From: Phocaeicola_A sp964481755
GTDB lineage: Bacteria > Bacteroidota > Bacteroidia > Bacteroidales > Bacteroidaceae
NCBI GenBank assembly: GCA_964481755.1
Contig: CAYZVH010000015.1
Span: 1 to 30,991, forward strand
DNA length: 30,991 nt
Reading direction: 5' to 3'
Shown here: positions 18,223-26,008 of the stretch, piece after piece
How positions within the stretch are numbered: the first letter of the stretch is position 1
How the letters are laid out: every line of letters starts with the position of its first letter
Translations under genes and position numbers: made by a program
The notes under the pieces: model-generated
The model's input: only the letters and a program-made list of their open reading frames with translations
What the model was told of the DNA's origin: nothing
Databases searched by the model: none

Positions 18223-18289
18223 AGATCTTAACCTTTTAAATTATTGTCTCCCTATTGATGTTTAATATTCTCATTTTAGAAATCGGATG

Positions 18290-18347
18290 CAAAAGTAATG
18301 TGTTTTAAAACATAGTTTTACAAGTTTTTGTTCAATGTGATGTTCAA
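18290..18347. promoter_or_regulatory. Efflux operon promoter and putative operator repeats
   Basis: On the minus strand TACTTTTG (18290-18297) is a good -7 box, with TTG at 18321-18323, a spacing of 23, longer than usual. A 12-bp palindrome TGTTTTAAAACA (18301-18312) lies in the spacer. Two direct repeats TGTTCAA (18329-18335 and 18341-18347), 12 bases apart, resemble AraC-family half-sites upstream of the -33 element. Confidence 0.45.
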
Positions 18348-18363
18348 AATCGGAACGAATAAT

Positions 18364-18393
18364 TTGCGTTTAATATTATTTGCATTACTTTTG
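18364..18393 (+). promoter_or_regulatory. Promoter of the AraC-family gene
   Basis: TTG (18364-18366), a 19-base spacer and TACTTTTG (18386-18393) match the consensus. The box covers the GTG at 18393, so that GTG cannot be the start codon if this promoter is used. Confidence 0.65.
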
Positions 18394-18413
18394 TGGCTCA
18401 TTTAAGAAGTGTT

Positions 18414-19250
18414 ATGGAAATATTCAGATTACCCGAGCATGAGGACTTCTACTATGGAGTGGAACAGCTGTCGAATGCGAACAGCAACTATGTGAAGTTT
18501 TATGAGTTTATGATGTTTTTCTGCACCAAGGGGAGCGCGCGCATCATGATGGATTTGAAGGAGTATGAGGTGCGCGAGCACACGTTGCTGGTGATTATGC
18601 CGGGCAGCATCGTCTCCGGCGTGGAGGTGAGCGAGGACTTCTGTATCTCGCTGATTATCTGTTCGCAAGAGCTTTTCAAGCAGGCCGCATTCCGATTGGA
18701 TGTTGCCTTCTTCGACTATCTGAAGAACAATCCCTCCTTCACTTACGACTCCGAGCGCGAAGGGGTGGTGCAGGGCTTCCTCACCTCCATCGACATGCTC
18801 TATAAGAAGAAGGACCACCGCTACCGATTGCCTATCTTCCGCAACATGATGCAGTGTTTCCTCATGGACATGCTCGACAAGGTTTCGTGCGACGCGGAGC
18901 AGAATCAGGTGGTGGATCCCGCCAACCGCTCGGAGTCCATCTTCAGGCAGTTTATCGACCTGGTGCACGTCAACTATCTGGAGCAGCGCGAGGTGTCGTT
19001 CTACGCCAACAAGCTCTGCATCACGCCGCGTTACCTCTCGTCTGTGGTGGGACGTGTGACAGGCCACACGCCCAAGGAGTTCATCGACGAGTTCGTGATT
19101 CTGGAAATCAAGGCGTTGCTGGAGTCTACGGACCTGAGCATGCAGCAGATTGCCTCGCAGCTCCATTTCCCCGACCAATCGTTCTTTGGCCGCTACTTCA
19201 AGAAGCACGTGGGCGTAATGCCGAGCCGCTACCGTACGGAGCACAGGTAA
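18414..19250 (+). CDS. AraC-family transcriptional regulator
   Basis: The 278-residue protein has an N-terminal sensor region (about 1-175) without a recognised ligand motif. A C-terminal AraC-type double helix-turn-helix spans about 180-278: VSFYANKLCITPRYLSSVV for the first helix pair and MQQIASQLHFPDQSFFGRYFKKHVGVMPSRYR for the second, the latter being the classic family signature. It is divergent from the RND operon, with both promoters in the shared 190-base gap, so it probably controls efflux expression in response to a small molecule. A frame extension to GTG at 18393 exists, but it overlaps the -7 box, so the ATG at 18414 is preferred. Confidence 0.9.
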   Translation: MEIFRLPEHEDFYYGVEQLSNANSNYVKFYEFMMFFCTKGSARIMMDLKEYEVREHTLLVIMPGSIVSGVEVSEDFCISLIICSQELFKQAAFRLDVAFFDYLKNNPSFTYDSEREGVVQGFLTSIDMLYKKKDHRYRLPIFRNMMQCFLMDMLDKVSCDAEQNQVVDPANRSESIFRQFIDLVHVNYLEQREVSFYANKLCITPRYLSSVVGRVTGHTPKEFIDEFVILEIKALLESTDLSMQQIASQLHFPDQSFFGRYFKKHVGVMPSRYRTEHR

Positions 19251-19254
19251 AAGC

Positions 19255-19464
19255 CCCCGCAAACGAATTTCGCAAAGATTTTGCTTAAGGTAGGTTCACG
19301 TTCCGCCAGNNNNNNNNNNNNNNNNNNNNNNNNNNNNNNNNNNNNNNNNNNNNNNNNNNNNNNNNNNNNNNNNNNNNNNNNNNNNNNNNNNNNNNNNNNN
19401 NNNNNNNNNCCCCGCAAACGAATTTCGCAAAGATTTTGCTTAAGGTAGGTTCACGTTCCGCCAG
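19255..19464. repeat. Two exact 55-bp copies flanking a 100-N scaffold gap
   Basis: 19255-19309 and 19410-19464 are identical and lie directly on either side of N 19310-19409. An exact 55-base overlap at contig ends is what de Bruijn assembly with k=55 would leave, so the gap may be an artefact and the two copies one sequence. Confidence 0.85.
19310..19409. other. Assembly gap (100 N)
   Basis: A run of exactly 100 N, a placeholder of unknown true length. Confidence 0.99.
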
Positions 19465-19882
19465 CCCTCAAAAATGAGCCTAGGCTTAATGCCACTTGAG
19501 CCATGGCTCTTGTGGCGAAGGGCTAAAGCTCGTGAGCCGATTCCCTTTTTAGCCTTTGTCTATTTATACTTGCGGAGCTTGAATTAAGGTCCAAGTTCTT
19601 CCAAACAGACTCGGGCCTTTTTTTCGTTTCTTCTCCTTAAATAGGGTTGCCGGTCGGGAAGTTCCTTATTATTCAAGTTTCGCAAGTTCTAATGCGTGGG
19701 TTTTATGGACGCTTTCTCTCCTTTCAAGCGAGTCATAAGCCAATTTTCAATGAGGAATACTTGCGGAAATTGAACTTAATTTGGCTAGTGGTAGGGTGTA
19801 GTTGTTTTCACGGACAATCTCCCCTGAGGTCTTATTCCCCTTCGAAAGGTACTTGACTAATGCTGAGGTTGAGGTAAGCGCG
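19465..19882. other. Structured intergenic stretch between AraC and HAD genes
   Basis: No gene is convincing; a 69-codon plus frame (19650-19856) has no motif. An inverted repeat at 19491-19516 has outer arms GCCAC/GTGGC and a core palindrome GAGCCATGGCTC. GGCTAAA (19521-19527) pairs with TTTAGCC (19548-19554). AAGGTCC (19586-19592) pairs with GGGCCTT (19613-19619), followed by a T run, and may be a plus-strand terminator. Confidence 0.5.
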
Positions 19883-20629
19883 TTACCCTTTTACCGAGCA
19901 GCGGTCGGCGGCGGCTTTTATCTGTTCCCAGTTGGCGCAGAGGGACTGCATGGAGGGGAGCAGTAGGTTGGCGCCTTCGGCGAGCAGCACCTCGTCGGGC
20001 AGGGGACCGGTGTTGACGGCAATGGTGAAGATTCCGGCTCCTACGCCTGCTCTCACACCCAGCGGGGCGTTCTCCACCACCATGGCCTCCTCGGGACGCA
20101 GGCCGCCTTTCCGGAGCGCCATCAGGTAGGGCTCGGGGTTGGGCTTGCCGTACTTCACGTCGAAGGCGGTCACCATCAGCTGGGGGCTGAAGATTCCGGG
20201 GTAGTTGGTGTTGAGGCGGTCGATGAGGGTGGACTGTCCCGACCCTGTCACCAGCATGCAGAAGAGGCCTTCGGACTTCATCCGCTCCATCACCTCGCGG
20301 GCTCCGGGCATCGGTCGTGCCTCGGGGTAGCGGTTGAAGGCGGCTGTCTTCGCTTGGTAAATGGCCTGCACCTCCTCGTCCGTTGCGTCGCGGCCCAGCT
20401 CGCGTTGGTAGACCACGTTGATGGTGGAGGCTCCGGTGCGACCTTCGTGGAGGTAGGCCTCTTCGCAGGAGAGTTGGTGACCAAACTCGGCCAGGGTGTC
20501 GTGCCAGGCCTGGGCGTGGTAGGGCATTGAGTTGAACAACACGCCGTCCATGTCGAACAGTACGGCTCGCAGACGCAGCGCCTCGTGGCCGCTCTGCCTC
20601 AGGTATTTCTCTATCGATTCTTCAAACAT
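19883..20629 (-). CDS. HAD-superfamily hydrolase, beta-phosphoglucomutase-like
   Basis: The 248-residue cytosolic protein has the HAD motifs in order: FDMDGVLF with nucleophile Asp26 and acid Asp28, VTGSGQSTL (motif II Thr), KYGKPNPEPYL (motif III Lys) and VVENAPLGVRAG (motif IV, with Glu-Asn in place of the more usual Glu-Asp). The helical cap between about 35 and 100 places it in subfamily IA with beta-phosphoglucomutases and sugar-phosphate phosphatases. The substrate is not readable from sequence. It stands alone on the minus strand, just downstream of the 160-bp tandem repeat and the second N gap. No clear promoter was found because of the gap. Confidence 0.88.
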   Translation of the reverse strand: MFEESIEKYLRQSGHEALRLRAVLFDMDGVLFNSMPYHAQAWHDTLAEFGHQLSCEEAYLHEGRTGASTINVVYQRELGRDATDEEVQAIYQAKTAAFNRYPEARPMPGAREVMERMKSEGLFCMLVTGSGQSTLIDRLNTNYPGIFSPQLMVTAFDVKYGKPNPEPYLMALRKGGLRPEEAMVVENAPLGVRAGVGAGIFTIAVNTGPLPDEVLLAEGANLLLPSMQSLCANWEQIKAAADRCSVKG

Positions 20630-20638
20630 AATTCTTTT

Positions 20639-21118
20639 TACTTCTTCTTATAATCCTTCCCGACCTTCACTATCGAAGTTCGGAATCTTTATTCAGTCTC
20701 GGTCGCTCCCTTCGAACCATCTTCTTTTAAGAGAAGGAATCCCAAGGATGGAATCCCGAACTCTTAATGAANNNNNNNNNNNNNNNNNNNNNNNNNNNNN
20801 NNNNNNNNNNNNNNNNNNNNNNNNNNNNNNNNNNNNNNNNNNNNNNNNNNNNNNNNNNNNNNNNNNNNNNNAACCTTGTTCTTCTTCTTATAATCCTTCC
20901 CGACCTTCACCATCGAAGTTCGGAATATTTATTCAGTCTCGGTCGCTCCCTTCGAGCCATCTTCTTTTAAGAGAAGGAATCCCAAGGATGGAATCCCGAA
21001 CTCTTAATGAAGGTGTTCTTGGTCACTACTTCAACCTTGTTCTTCTTCTTATAATCCTTCCCGACCTTCACCATCGAAGTTCGGAATCTTTATTCAGTCT
21101 CGGTCGCTCCCTTCGAAC
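20639..21118. repeat. 160-bp tandem repeat, three copies, interrupted by an N gap
   Basis: Copies begin near 20639, 20879 and 21039; the last is cut after about 80 bases at 21118. The distance between the intact second and third copies is 160 bases. Copies differ by a few substitutions (for example ATCTTTATT versus ATATTTATT). 160 is not a multiple of three, so plus-strand reading through it changes frame in each copy and the long plus frame here is not a gene. A 35-codon minus frame (20967-21074, MVKVGKDYKKKNKVEV...) lies across the copy junction; its coding status is doubtful. Confidence 0.9.
20772..20871. other. Assembly gap (100 N) inside the tandem repeat
   Basis: By comparison with the next copy, the flanks should be separated by only 21 bases (equivalent to 21012-21032), or 21 plus a multiple of 160, so the 100 N is a placeholder. 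Confidence 0.95.
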
Positions 21119-21270
21119 TTGGAATCTAAAGCTCTCCAACGCATTCATAAGGAGGGGCGTTGCGGAGGACTTCGTCTTCCAACTCCGGTTTCCTAACGTC
21201 GGACTTGGAACTCCTCCTTTACTCCCAACAAATCCTCGACTGAGGGGAATCCGCTTCTTTCATCCTTTCG

Positions 21271-23310
21271 TTAGAACGTGTACCCCAAACTAATGTAGTA
21301 CCCTAGCTTCTTGGTGATGTTGGAGTAGCTGAGGGTGGCTTCCAGCGGACCCAGGAAGGTGTCGTAGCCATAGGAGACACCGGCGCCCCAGAAGTTCTTG
21401 GCGAAGAGGCCGTCCCAGGTGGTGCCTCGCTTCTGGAACCCTACGTTGCCGATGGCGGTCAGATATTGGTTGGCTCCCATACGCTGACGCAACTTCAGAC
21501 CGCCGATGATGGTGTTGGTGTTGCTCAGCTGCATGTAGTCTATTCCCACGAAGGGCATCTGCTGGTCGAGCAGTTTGCCGGGGGTGTTGCCGCCGATGAC
21601 GTTCATCATCGGGAACGAGTATTCGTTGTTCTTGGCGAAGATGGTGCGGCTGCAGGCCCAGGGCAACAGCGTGGTGCGGTTGCGCAAGGGGATGGCTCCC
21701 TCGATGGAGAGGGCGAGCACCGGCACGGGACGGCTGTTGTTGAACTTCACCAGGTTGTCCGTGTAGACCGAGCAGGCGGCGCTCCACTTCAGTCCCGAGG
21801 TGGGGTAGGTGCGCTTGTTGTAGGAGTCGAACTGCATCTGTCCGTAGTAGATGAAGAAGTGCTCGTTCTCCACCGACTCGATGTTGGCGTAGCCCAGGGG
21901 CATGAGGAAGTCCTTGAAGTGGAAGTTCTCGTAGCGGGCGCCCAGGCTGAAGCGGATGTCGTGCCAACTGCGGGCAATGTTGAAGTCCGCCAGGTGGCGC
22001 ACGAAGGAGTAGGTGCAAATCTTGTCGCCGCTCTGGTAGAGCTCCAGGTCGTTGTAACTGAGGTCGTAGGAGGTGTTGATTTCCCACTTGGAGCTGAAGG
22101 GGTGGAGCGTATAGTCGAGCCGACCGAGCAACTTGCGGCCCAGGCGGATGGTGAGGGCGAGGTTCTGCGTCTTCTTGTCGTTGAGGTAGACGGAGGAGTT
22201 GAAGATGATGGAGGCCAACGACTCGTTGTCGAACCGCACGCCCACGTTGATGCTGTTGGCGGGTTTCTTGCCGGGGTCAATCTCCGGCACCATGGTGACG
22301 TTCTCCTCCGTGGGCACCTGCCGGGGGGCGTTGCGTTTGGGCTGGTAGCTCTGCGCGAGGCCTATTTTCTTTTTCAGTATGAGCAGACTGTCCCACTTGG
22401 CGCGGGTGGACTCCTCGCCGCGGTTGATGAGGGTGTCGATGGCCGCCGCGCTGAAGCTGGCTGCGGAATAGTCGCTGGCGGGCACTTTGATGTGGAGGTC
22501 GCTGGCCTTCACGTTCTCGTGGTATTTGTTTTGCACCATGAGGTCCACTATCTGGTTCACCACGTCGATGAGGGTGTTCAGCTTGTCGGCCTTGGCAAGG
22601 TCCTCCTGCACGTCCACACCGATGACGATGTCTGCTCCCATCTGCCGGGCGATGTCCACGGGATAGTTGTTGCTAAGGCCGCCGTCCACGAGCACCATGC
22701 CGTTCCAGTGCACGGGTTGGAACACACCGGGGATGGACATGCTGGAGCGCATGGCCAGGGCGAGTTTGCCGCTGTGGAACACGTACTCGCTGCCGTCCAC
22801 CAGGTTGTGGGCCACGCAGGCGAAGGGTGTCGGCAACTTGCTGAAGCTGATGGAGTCCTGGTAGCCCTCGGTCAGCTGCGAGAAGAGGCGGGCGAGGTTA
22901 CGTCCCTGCACCAATCCGCCTTTGAGGGCGTCCTTGGGGGTCTTCTTGAAGGGGATGGAGAGGGTGTACTGTTCCGACTTTATGCGGTTCACCAGCAGCT
23001 CGTCCTTGCGGTCGGTGCCGTCGGTCAAGAGGTAGACCCAGTCCTGCGAGCGGATGAGGCTGTCCATCTGCTCTGTGGAGTATCCTATGGAGTAGAGTCC
23101 GCCGATGATGGAGCCCATGCTGGTTCCCACCACGTAGTCGATGGGTATTCCGGCTTCCTCTATTACCTTCAGGGCTCCGATGTGTGCGGCGCCTTTGGCT
23201 CCACCGCCGCTCAGCACCACGGCCACTTTCTTGCGGGGTGCCTCTTCGGCCCATGTGGTGGTTGCCGTCCACAGGCAGAGGAGGGTCAGTAAGTAAATTA
23301 TTCGTTTCAT
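21271..23310 (-). CDS. Patatin-like phospholipase with C-terminal outer-membrane beta-barrel
   Basis: The 679-residue protein has a signal peptide (about 1-21, ending TTTWA). The patatin domain (about 28-300) has the oxyanion loop GGGAKG (35-40), nucleophile Ser64 in GTSMG (62-66) and the partner Asp209 in DGGLSNNYPVD (209-219). The C-terminal part from about 350 is rich in alternating beta strands and ends in YYISLGYTF with a terminal Phe, as in BamA/Omp85-type barrels. The layout resembles PlpD-type (type Vd) secreted phospholipases, with a possible POTRA-like linker. It probably sits in the outer membrane and hydrolyses acyl lipids. It is a single gene; no strong promoter was seen upstream. 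Confidence 0.9.
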   Translation of the reverse strand: MKRIIYLLTLLCLWTATTTWAEEAPRKKVAVVLSGGGAKGAAHIGALKVIEEAGIPIDYVVGTSMGSIIGGLYSIGYSTEQMDSLIRSQDWVYLLTDGTDRKDELLVNRIKSEQYTLSIPFKKTPKDALKGGLVQGRNLARLFSQLTEGYQDSISFSKLPTPFACVAHNLVDGSEYVFHSGKLALAMRSSMSIPGVFQPVHWNGMVLVDGGLSNNYPVDIARQMGADIVIGVDVQEDLAKADKLNTLIDVVNQIVDLMVQNKYHENVKASDLHIKVPASDYSAASFSAAAIDTLINRGEESTRAKWDSLLILKKKIGLAQSYQPKRNAPRQVPTEENVTMVPEIDPGKKPANSINVGVRFDNESLASIIFNSSVYLNDKKTQNLALTIRLGRKLLGRLDYTLHPFSSKWEINTSYDLSYNDLELYQSGDKICTYSFVRHLADFNIARSWHDIRFSLGARYENFHFKDFLMPLGYANIESVENEHFFIYYGQMQFDSYNKRTYPTSGLKWSAACSVYTDNLVKFNNSRPVPVLALSIEGAIPLRNRTTLLPWACSRTIFAKNNEYSFPMMNVIGGNTPGKLLDQQMPFVGIDYMQLSNTNTIIGGLKLRQRMGANQYLTAIGNVGFQKRGTTWDGLFAKNFWGAGVSYGYDTFLGPLEATLSYSNITKKLGYYISLGYTF

Positions 23311-23528
23311 CGTTGCAGTAGCAGTTTCTTTTTCCGTTTAAGTGAGTTTTTTCTTGCAGTCTTCTCTTTACACCTTATTTATATATAGGGACCTGGATGT
23401 GGTCCGAGCACCGGCGTTTATGGGAACCCGCTAACATCAGTGCTTATAGGCCCAAGTGTCGGCGTTTATAGAATCCCCAAGTGTCGGCGTTTATACGTCC
23501 ACGTGTGTCGTCCCCTTAAGCATAGTAA
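23311..23528. other. Intergenic stretch with degenerate 25-bp tandem repeats
   Basis: AAGTGTCGGCGTTTATA occurs at 23454-23470 and 23479-23495, a period of 25. Two looser copies precede it, around 23412-23421 (CCGGCGTTTA) and 23439-23448 (AGTGCTTATA). No gene is seen. Confidence 0.65.
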
Positions 23529-23597
23529 AGTCCGGAAAACCTCCTTGTACGGGCTTTTCATTGGCGAAATAAGGTTTTCCGGACTATGTGTTTTTTT
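23529..23597. terminator. Hairpin terminator behind the lysS-gpsA-pgi operon
   Basis: AGTCCGGAAAACC (23529-23541) pairs perfectly with GGTTTTCCGGACT (23573-23585); a T run follows on the plus strand (23591-23597). It begins about 20 bases beyond the pgi stop codon. The poly-T is on the plus side, so its efficiency for the minus-strand operon is uncertain. Confidence 0.65.
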
Positions 23598-23618
23598 GTC
23601 TTTGCTTAGAGGCGGGGC

Positions 23619-24965
23619 TTAGAGACGTGCCTGGATGGCTTTCGACTCAGCCTCGTAACCCGGCTTGCCCAGCAGGGCGAACATGTTCTTCTTGTAAGCC
23701 TCCACACCTGGTTGGTTGAAGGGGTTCACACCAAGAATGTAGCCGCTGATGCCGCAGCCCTTCTCGAAGAAGTAGATGAGCTGACCCAGGTAATACTCGT
23801 TGAGCTGGGGCACGATGAGGCGGATGTTGGGCACTCCACCGTCCACGTGAGCCAACTGGGTACCCAGCTCGGCCATTTTGTTCACCTCGTCCACACGCTT
23901 GCCTGCCAGGAAGTTCAGCCCGTCGAGGTTCTCCTCGTCGCGGGGCACCTCCAGCTTGCGGTTGGGCTCGGCTATGGAAATCACCGTCTCGTAGATGGTG
24001 CGCTCGCCCTCCTGAATCCACTGTCCCATGGAGTGGAGGTCGGTGGTGAAGTCGACGGATGCGGGGAAGATTCCCTTGTTCTCCTTGCCCTCGGACTCGC
24101 CGTAGAGCTGTTTCCACCATTCGCTCACGTAGTGGAGTTTCGGGTGGAAGTTCACCAGAATCTCAATCTTCTTGCCACCCTCGTTGTAGAGCGCGTTGCG
24201 TGTGGCGGCGTAGAGGGCCGAGGGGTTCTCTGAGAAGGGCACGTCGCTGGCGGTCTGAGCCTCCATAGCCTTGGCACCTTCAACAAGTGCCTCGATGTCG
24301 AATCCGGCCACGGCGATGGGCAGCAGGCCTACGGGGGTGAGCACGGAGAAGCGTCCGCCCACGTTGTCGGGGATGACGAAGGTCTTGTAGCCCTCCTTGT
24401 CGGCGGTCACACGGGCGGCTCCTTTGCGGGCGTCGGTGATGGCCACAATCACCTTGCGGGCGGTCTCTTTGCCGCGCTGCTCCTCGCACTGGCGCTTCAG
24501 CAGACGGAAGGCGAGGGCCGTCTCGGTGGTGGTTCCGGACTTGGAGATGTTGATGATGCCGAACTTCTTGTTCTTCAAATATTCTGTCAGCTCAGAGAGG
24601 TAGTCCTCGCTGATGTTGTTTCCTGCGTAGATGATGACCGGGTTGCCGGTGCCCTGCTGCAGCCACTGGAAGCTGTTGGAGAGGGCTTCGATGACTGCCT
24701 TGGCTCCCAGGTAGCTGCCGCCGATGCCTGCCACGATGACCACCTCGCACTCCTTGCGCAGCGTGTCGGCTGTGGCCTTCAGGTCGGCGAGATGTTCCTT
24801 GGTGATGGACGAGGGCAGATGGAGCCAGCCCAGGAAGTCGTTTCCCAGTCCGGTACCTTTTTCGAGCATGTCCATTGCGGACTTCACTTTAGGCTCGTAA
24901 GCCTTGATTGCCTCCTCGGAGACAAACCCCTTGACTTTTTCGATGTTTAGAGCAATATTTGCCAT
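23619..24965 (-). CDS. pgi: Glucose-6-phosphate isomerase
   Basis: This cytosolic enzyme interconverts glucose 6-phosphate and fructose 6-phosphate in glycolysis. The 448 residues match the shorter bacterial form. Phosphate-binding and active-site motifs are present: GGSYLGAKA (82-90), INISKSGTTTET (138-149), VGGRFSVLTPVGLLP (202-216), QLYGESEGKENKG with catalytic Glu290, and His311 in DLHSMGQ. The C-terminal GVEAYKKNMFALLG carries the conserved active-site lysine region. It is the third gene of the operon, 34 bases after gpsA and followed by a hairpin. It is intact. Confidence 0.97.
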   Translation of the reverse strand: MANIALNIEKVKGFVSEEAIKAYEPKVKSAMDMLEKGTGLGNDFLGWLHLPSSITKEHLADLKATADTLRKECEVVIVAGIGGSYLGAKAVIEALSNSFQWLQQGTGNPVIIYAGNNISEDYLSELTEYLKNKKFGIINISKSGTTTETALAFRLLKRQCEEQRGKETARKVIVAITDARKGAARVTADKEGYKTFVIPDNVGGRFSVLTPVGLLPIAVAGFDIEALVEGAKAMEAQTASDVPFSENPSALYAATRNALYNEGGKKIEILVNFHPKLHYVSEWWKQLYGESEGKENKGIFPASVDFTTDLHSMGQWIQEGERTIYETVISIAEPNRKLEVPRDEENLDGLNFLAGKRVDEVNKMAELGTQLAHVDGGVPNIRLIVPQLNEYYLGQLIYFFEKGCGISGYILGVNPFNQPGVEAYKKNMFALLGKPGYEAESKAIQARL

Positions 24966-24999
24966 GGTTTCTTCTGTGTTTATTGTGAAAAATAAATTG

Positions 25000-26004
25000 T
25001 TATCTGAGTGAGTCGGTCAGCAGTTTTATCTCTATCATGGGCGAGATGCGCTCGTAGAGGATGTTGTAGACGGCGTCCATGATGGGCATGTTCACGTGGA
25101 GGTGGCGGTTGAGCTCCTTGATGCACTTGGTGCCGAAGTATCCCTCGGCAATCATCTCCATCTCCACCTGCGCGCTCTTCACGGAGTATCCCTTGCCTAT
25201 CATGGTGCCGAACACGCGGTTGCGGCTGAAGTTGGAGTAGCTGGTGACGAGCAGGTCGCCCAGGTAGGCCGAGTCGGTGACGGTGCGCTGCTGGGGGTGT
25301 ACGGTGTTGATGAAGCGGTTCATCTCCTGCACGGCGTTGGAGATGAGCACGGCCTGGAAGTTGTCGCCGTACTTCAGTCCGCTGCAGATGCCGGCGGCTA
25401 TGGCGTAGACGTTCTTCAGCACGGAGGCGTACTCGATGCCCTCCACGTCGTGGCTGACGGAGGTCTTTATGTAGGAGCTCTTCATCTTGTCGGCCACCAG
25501 GCGCGCCTTGCTCACGTCGCTGCAGCCTATGGTGAGGTACGAGAGCCTTTCGAGGGCCACTTCCTCGGCGTGGCAGGGCCCGGCCAGGACGGCGATGTTC
25601 TCCATCGGCACGTCGTACATCTGGTTGAAGTAGCTCGAGACGATGAGGTTCTCGTCGGGCACGATGCCTTTGATGGCGGTGATGATGAACTTGTCCTTTA
25701 TCTTGGTCTTCAGCTTCTTCAGGTGGCTCTTCAGGTAGGGCGATGGGGTGACGAAGATGAGGATGTCCGAGTCGCGCACGGTCTTGTTGATGTCCGACGA
25801 GAAGTTGATGCGCTTCACGTCGAACCTCACTCCGGTCAGGTAGGCGGGGTTGTGGCCCAGGCGCTTGAAGTCCTCGATGCGGTCGTCGCGCCGCATGTAC
25901 CAGTTGATGGACTCCTCCTGCACGAGCATGATTTTGGCGATGGCCGTTGCCCAGCTGCCGCCTCCCATGATGGCTATTTTCCCGCCCGTTAGTTTCGGTG
26001 CCAT
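25000..26004 (-). CDS. gpsA: Glycerol-3-phosphate dehydrogenase [NAD(P)+]
   Basis: The enzyme reduces dihydroxyacetone phosphate to sn-glycerol 3-phosphate, the backbone for phospholipids. The 334 residues include the nucleotide-binding loop IMGGGSWATA (12-21), the substrate-side TAIKGIVP (109-116), AGPCHAEEV (141-149) and catalytic Lys197 in VLKNVYAIAAG. It starts four bases after the lysS stop codon, so the two are co-transcribed and probably translationally coupled. No other promoter is visible between them. It is intact, with normal length. Confidence 0.96.
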   Translation of the reverse strand: MAPKLTGGKIAIMGGGSWATAIAKIMLVQEESINWYMRRDDRIEDFKRLGHNPAYLTGVRFDVKRINFSSDINKTVRDSDILIFVTPSPYLKSHLKKLKTKIKDKFIITAIKGIVPDENLIVSSYFNQMYDVPMENIAVLAGPCHAEEVALERLSYLTIGCSDVSKARLVADKMKSSYIKTSVSHDVEGIEYASVLKNVYAIAAGICSGLKYGDNFQAVLISNAVQEMNRFINTVHPQQRTVTDSAYLGDLLVTSYSNFSRNRVFGTMIGKGYSVKSAQVEMEMIAEGYFGTKCIKELNRHLHVNMPIMDAVYNILYERISPMIEIKLLTDSLR

Positions 26005-26008
26005 AGGC

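Noticed and set aside
18429..19262. 277-codon minus-strand frame opposite the AraC gene
   Set aside because: The AraC protein on the plus strand has clear family signatures; the antisense frame has none.
20532..21293. 253-codon plus-strand frame through the tandem repeat
   Set aside because: It crosses the N run and depends on the 100-N placeholder; the 160-bp period shifts frame in each copy, so the same DNA is read in different frames.
21466..23292. 608-codon plus-strand frame opposite the patatin gene
   Set aside because: It is a GC-driven shadow of a clearly assigned protein; its translation is dominated by Val, Gly, His and Glu with no domain.
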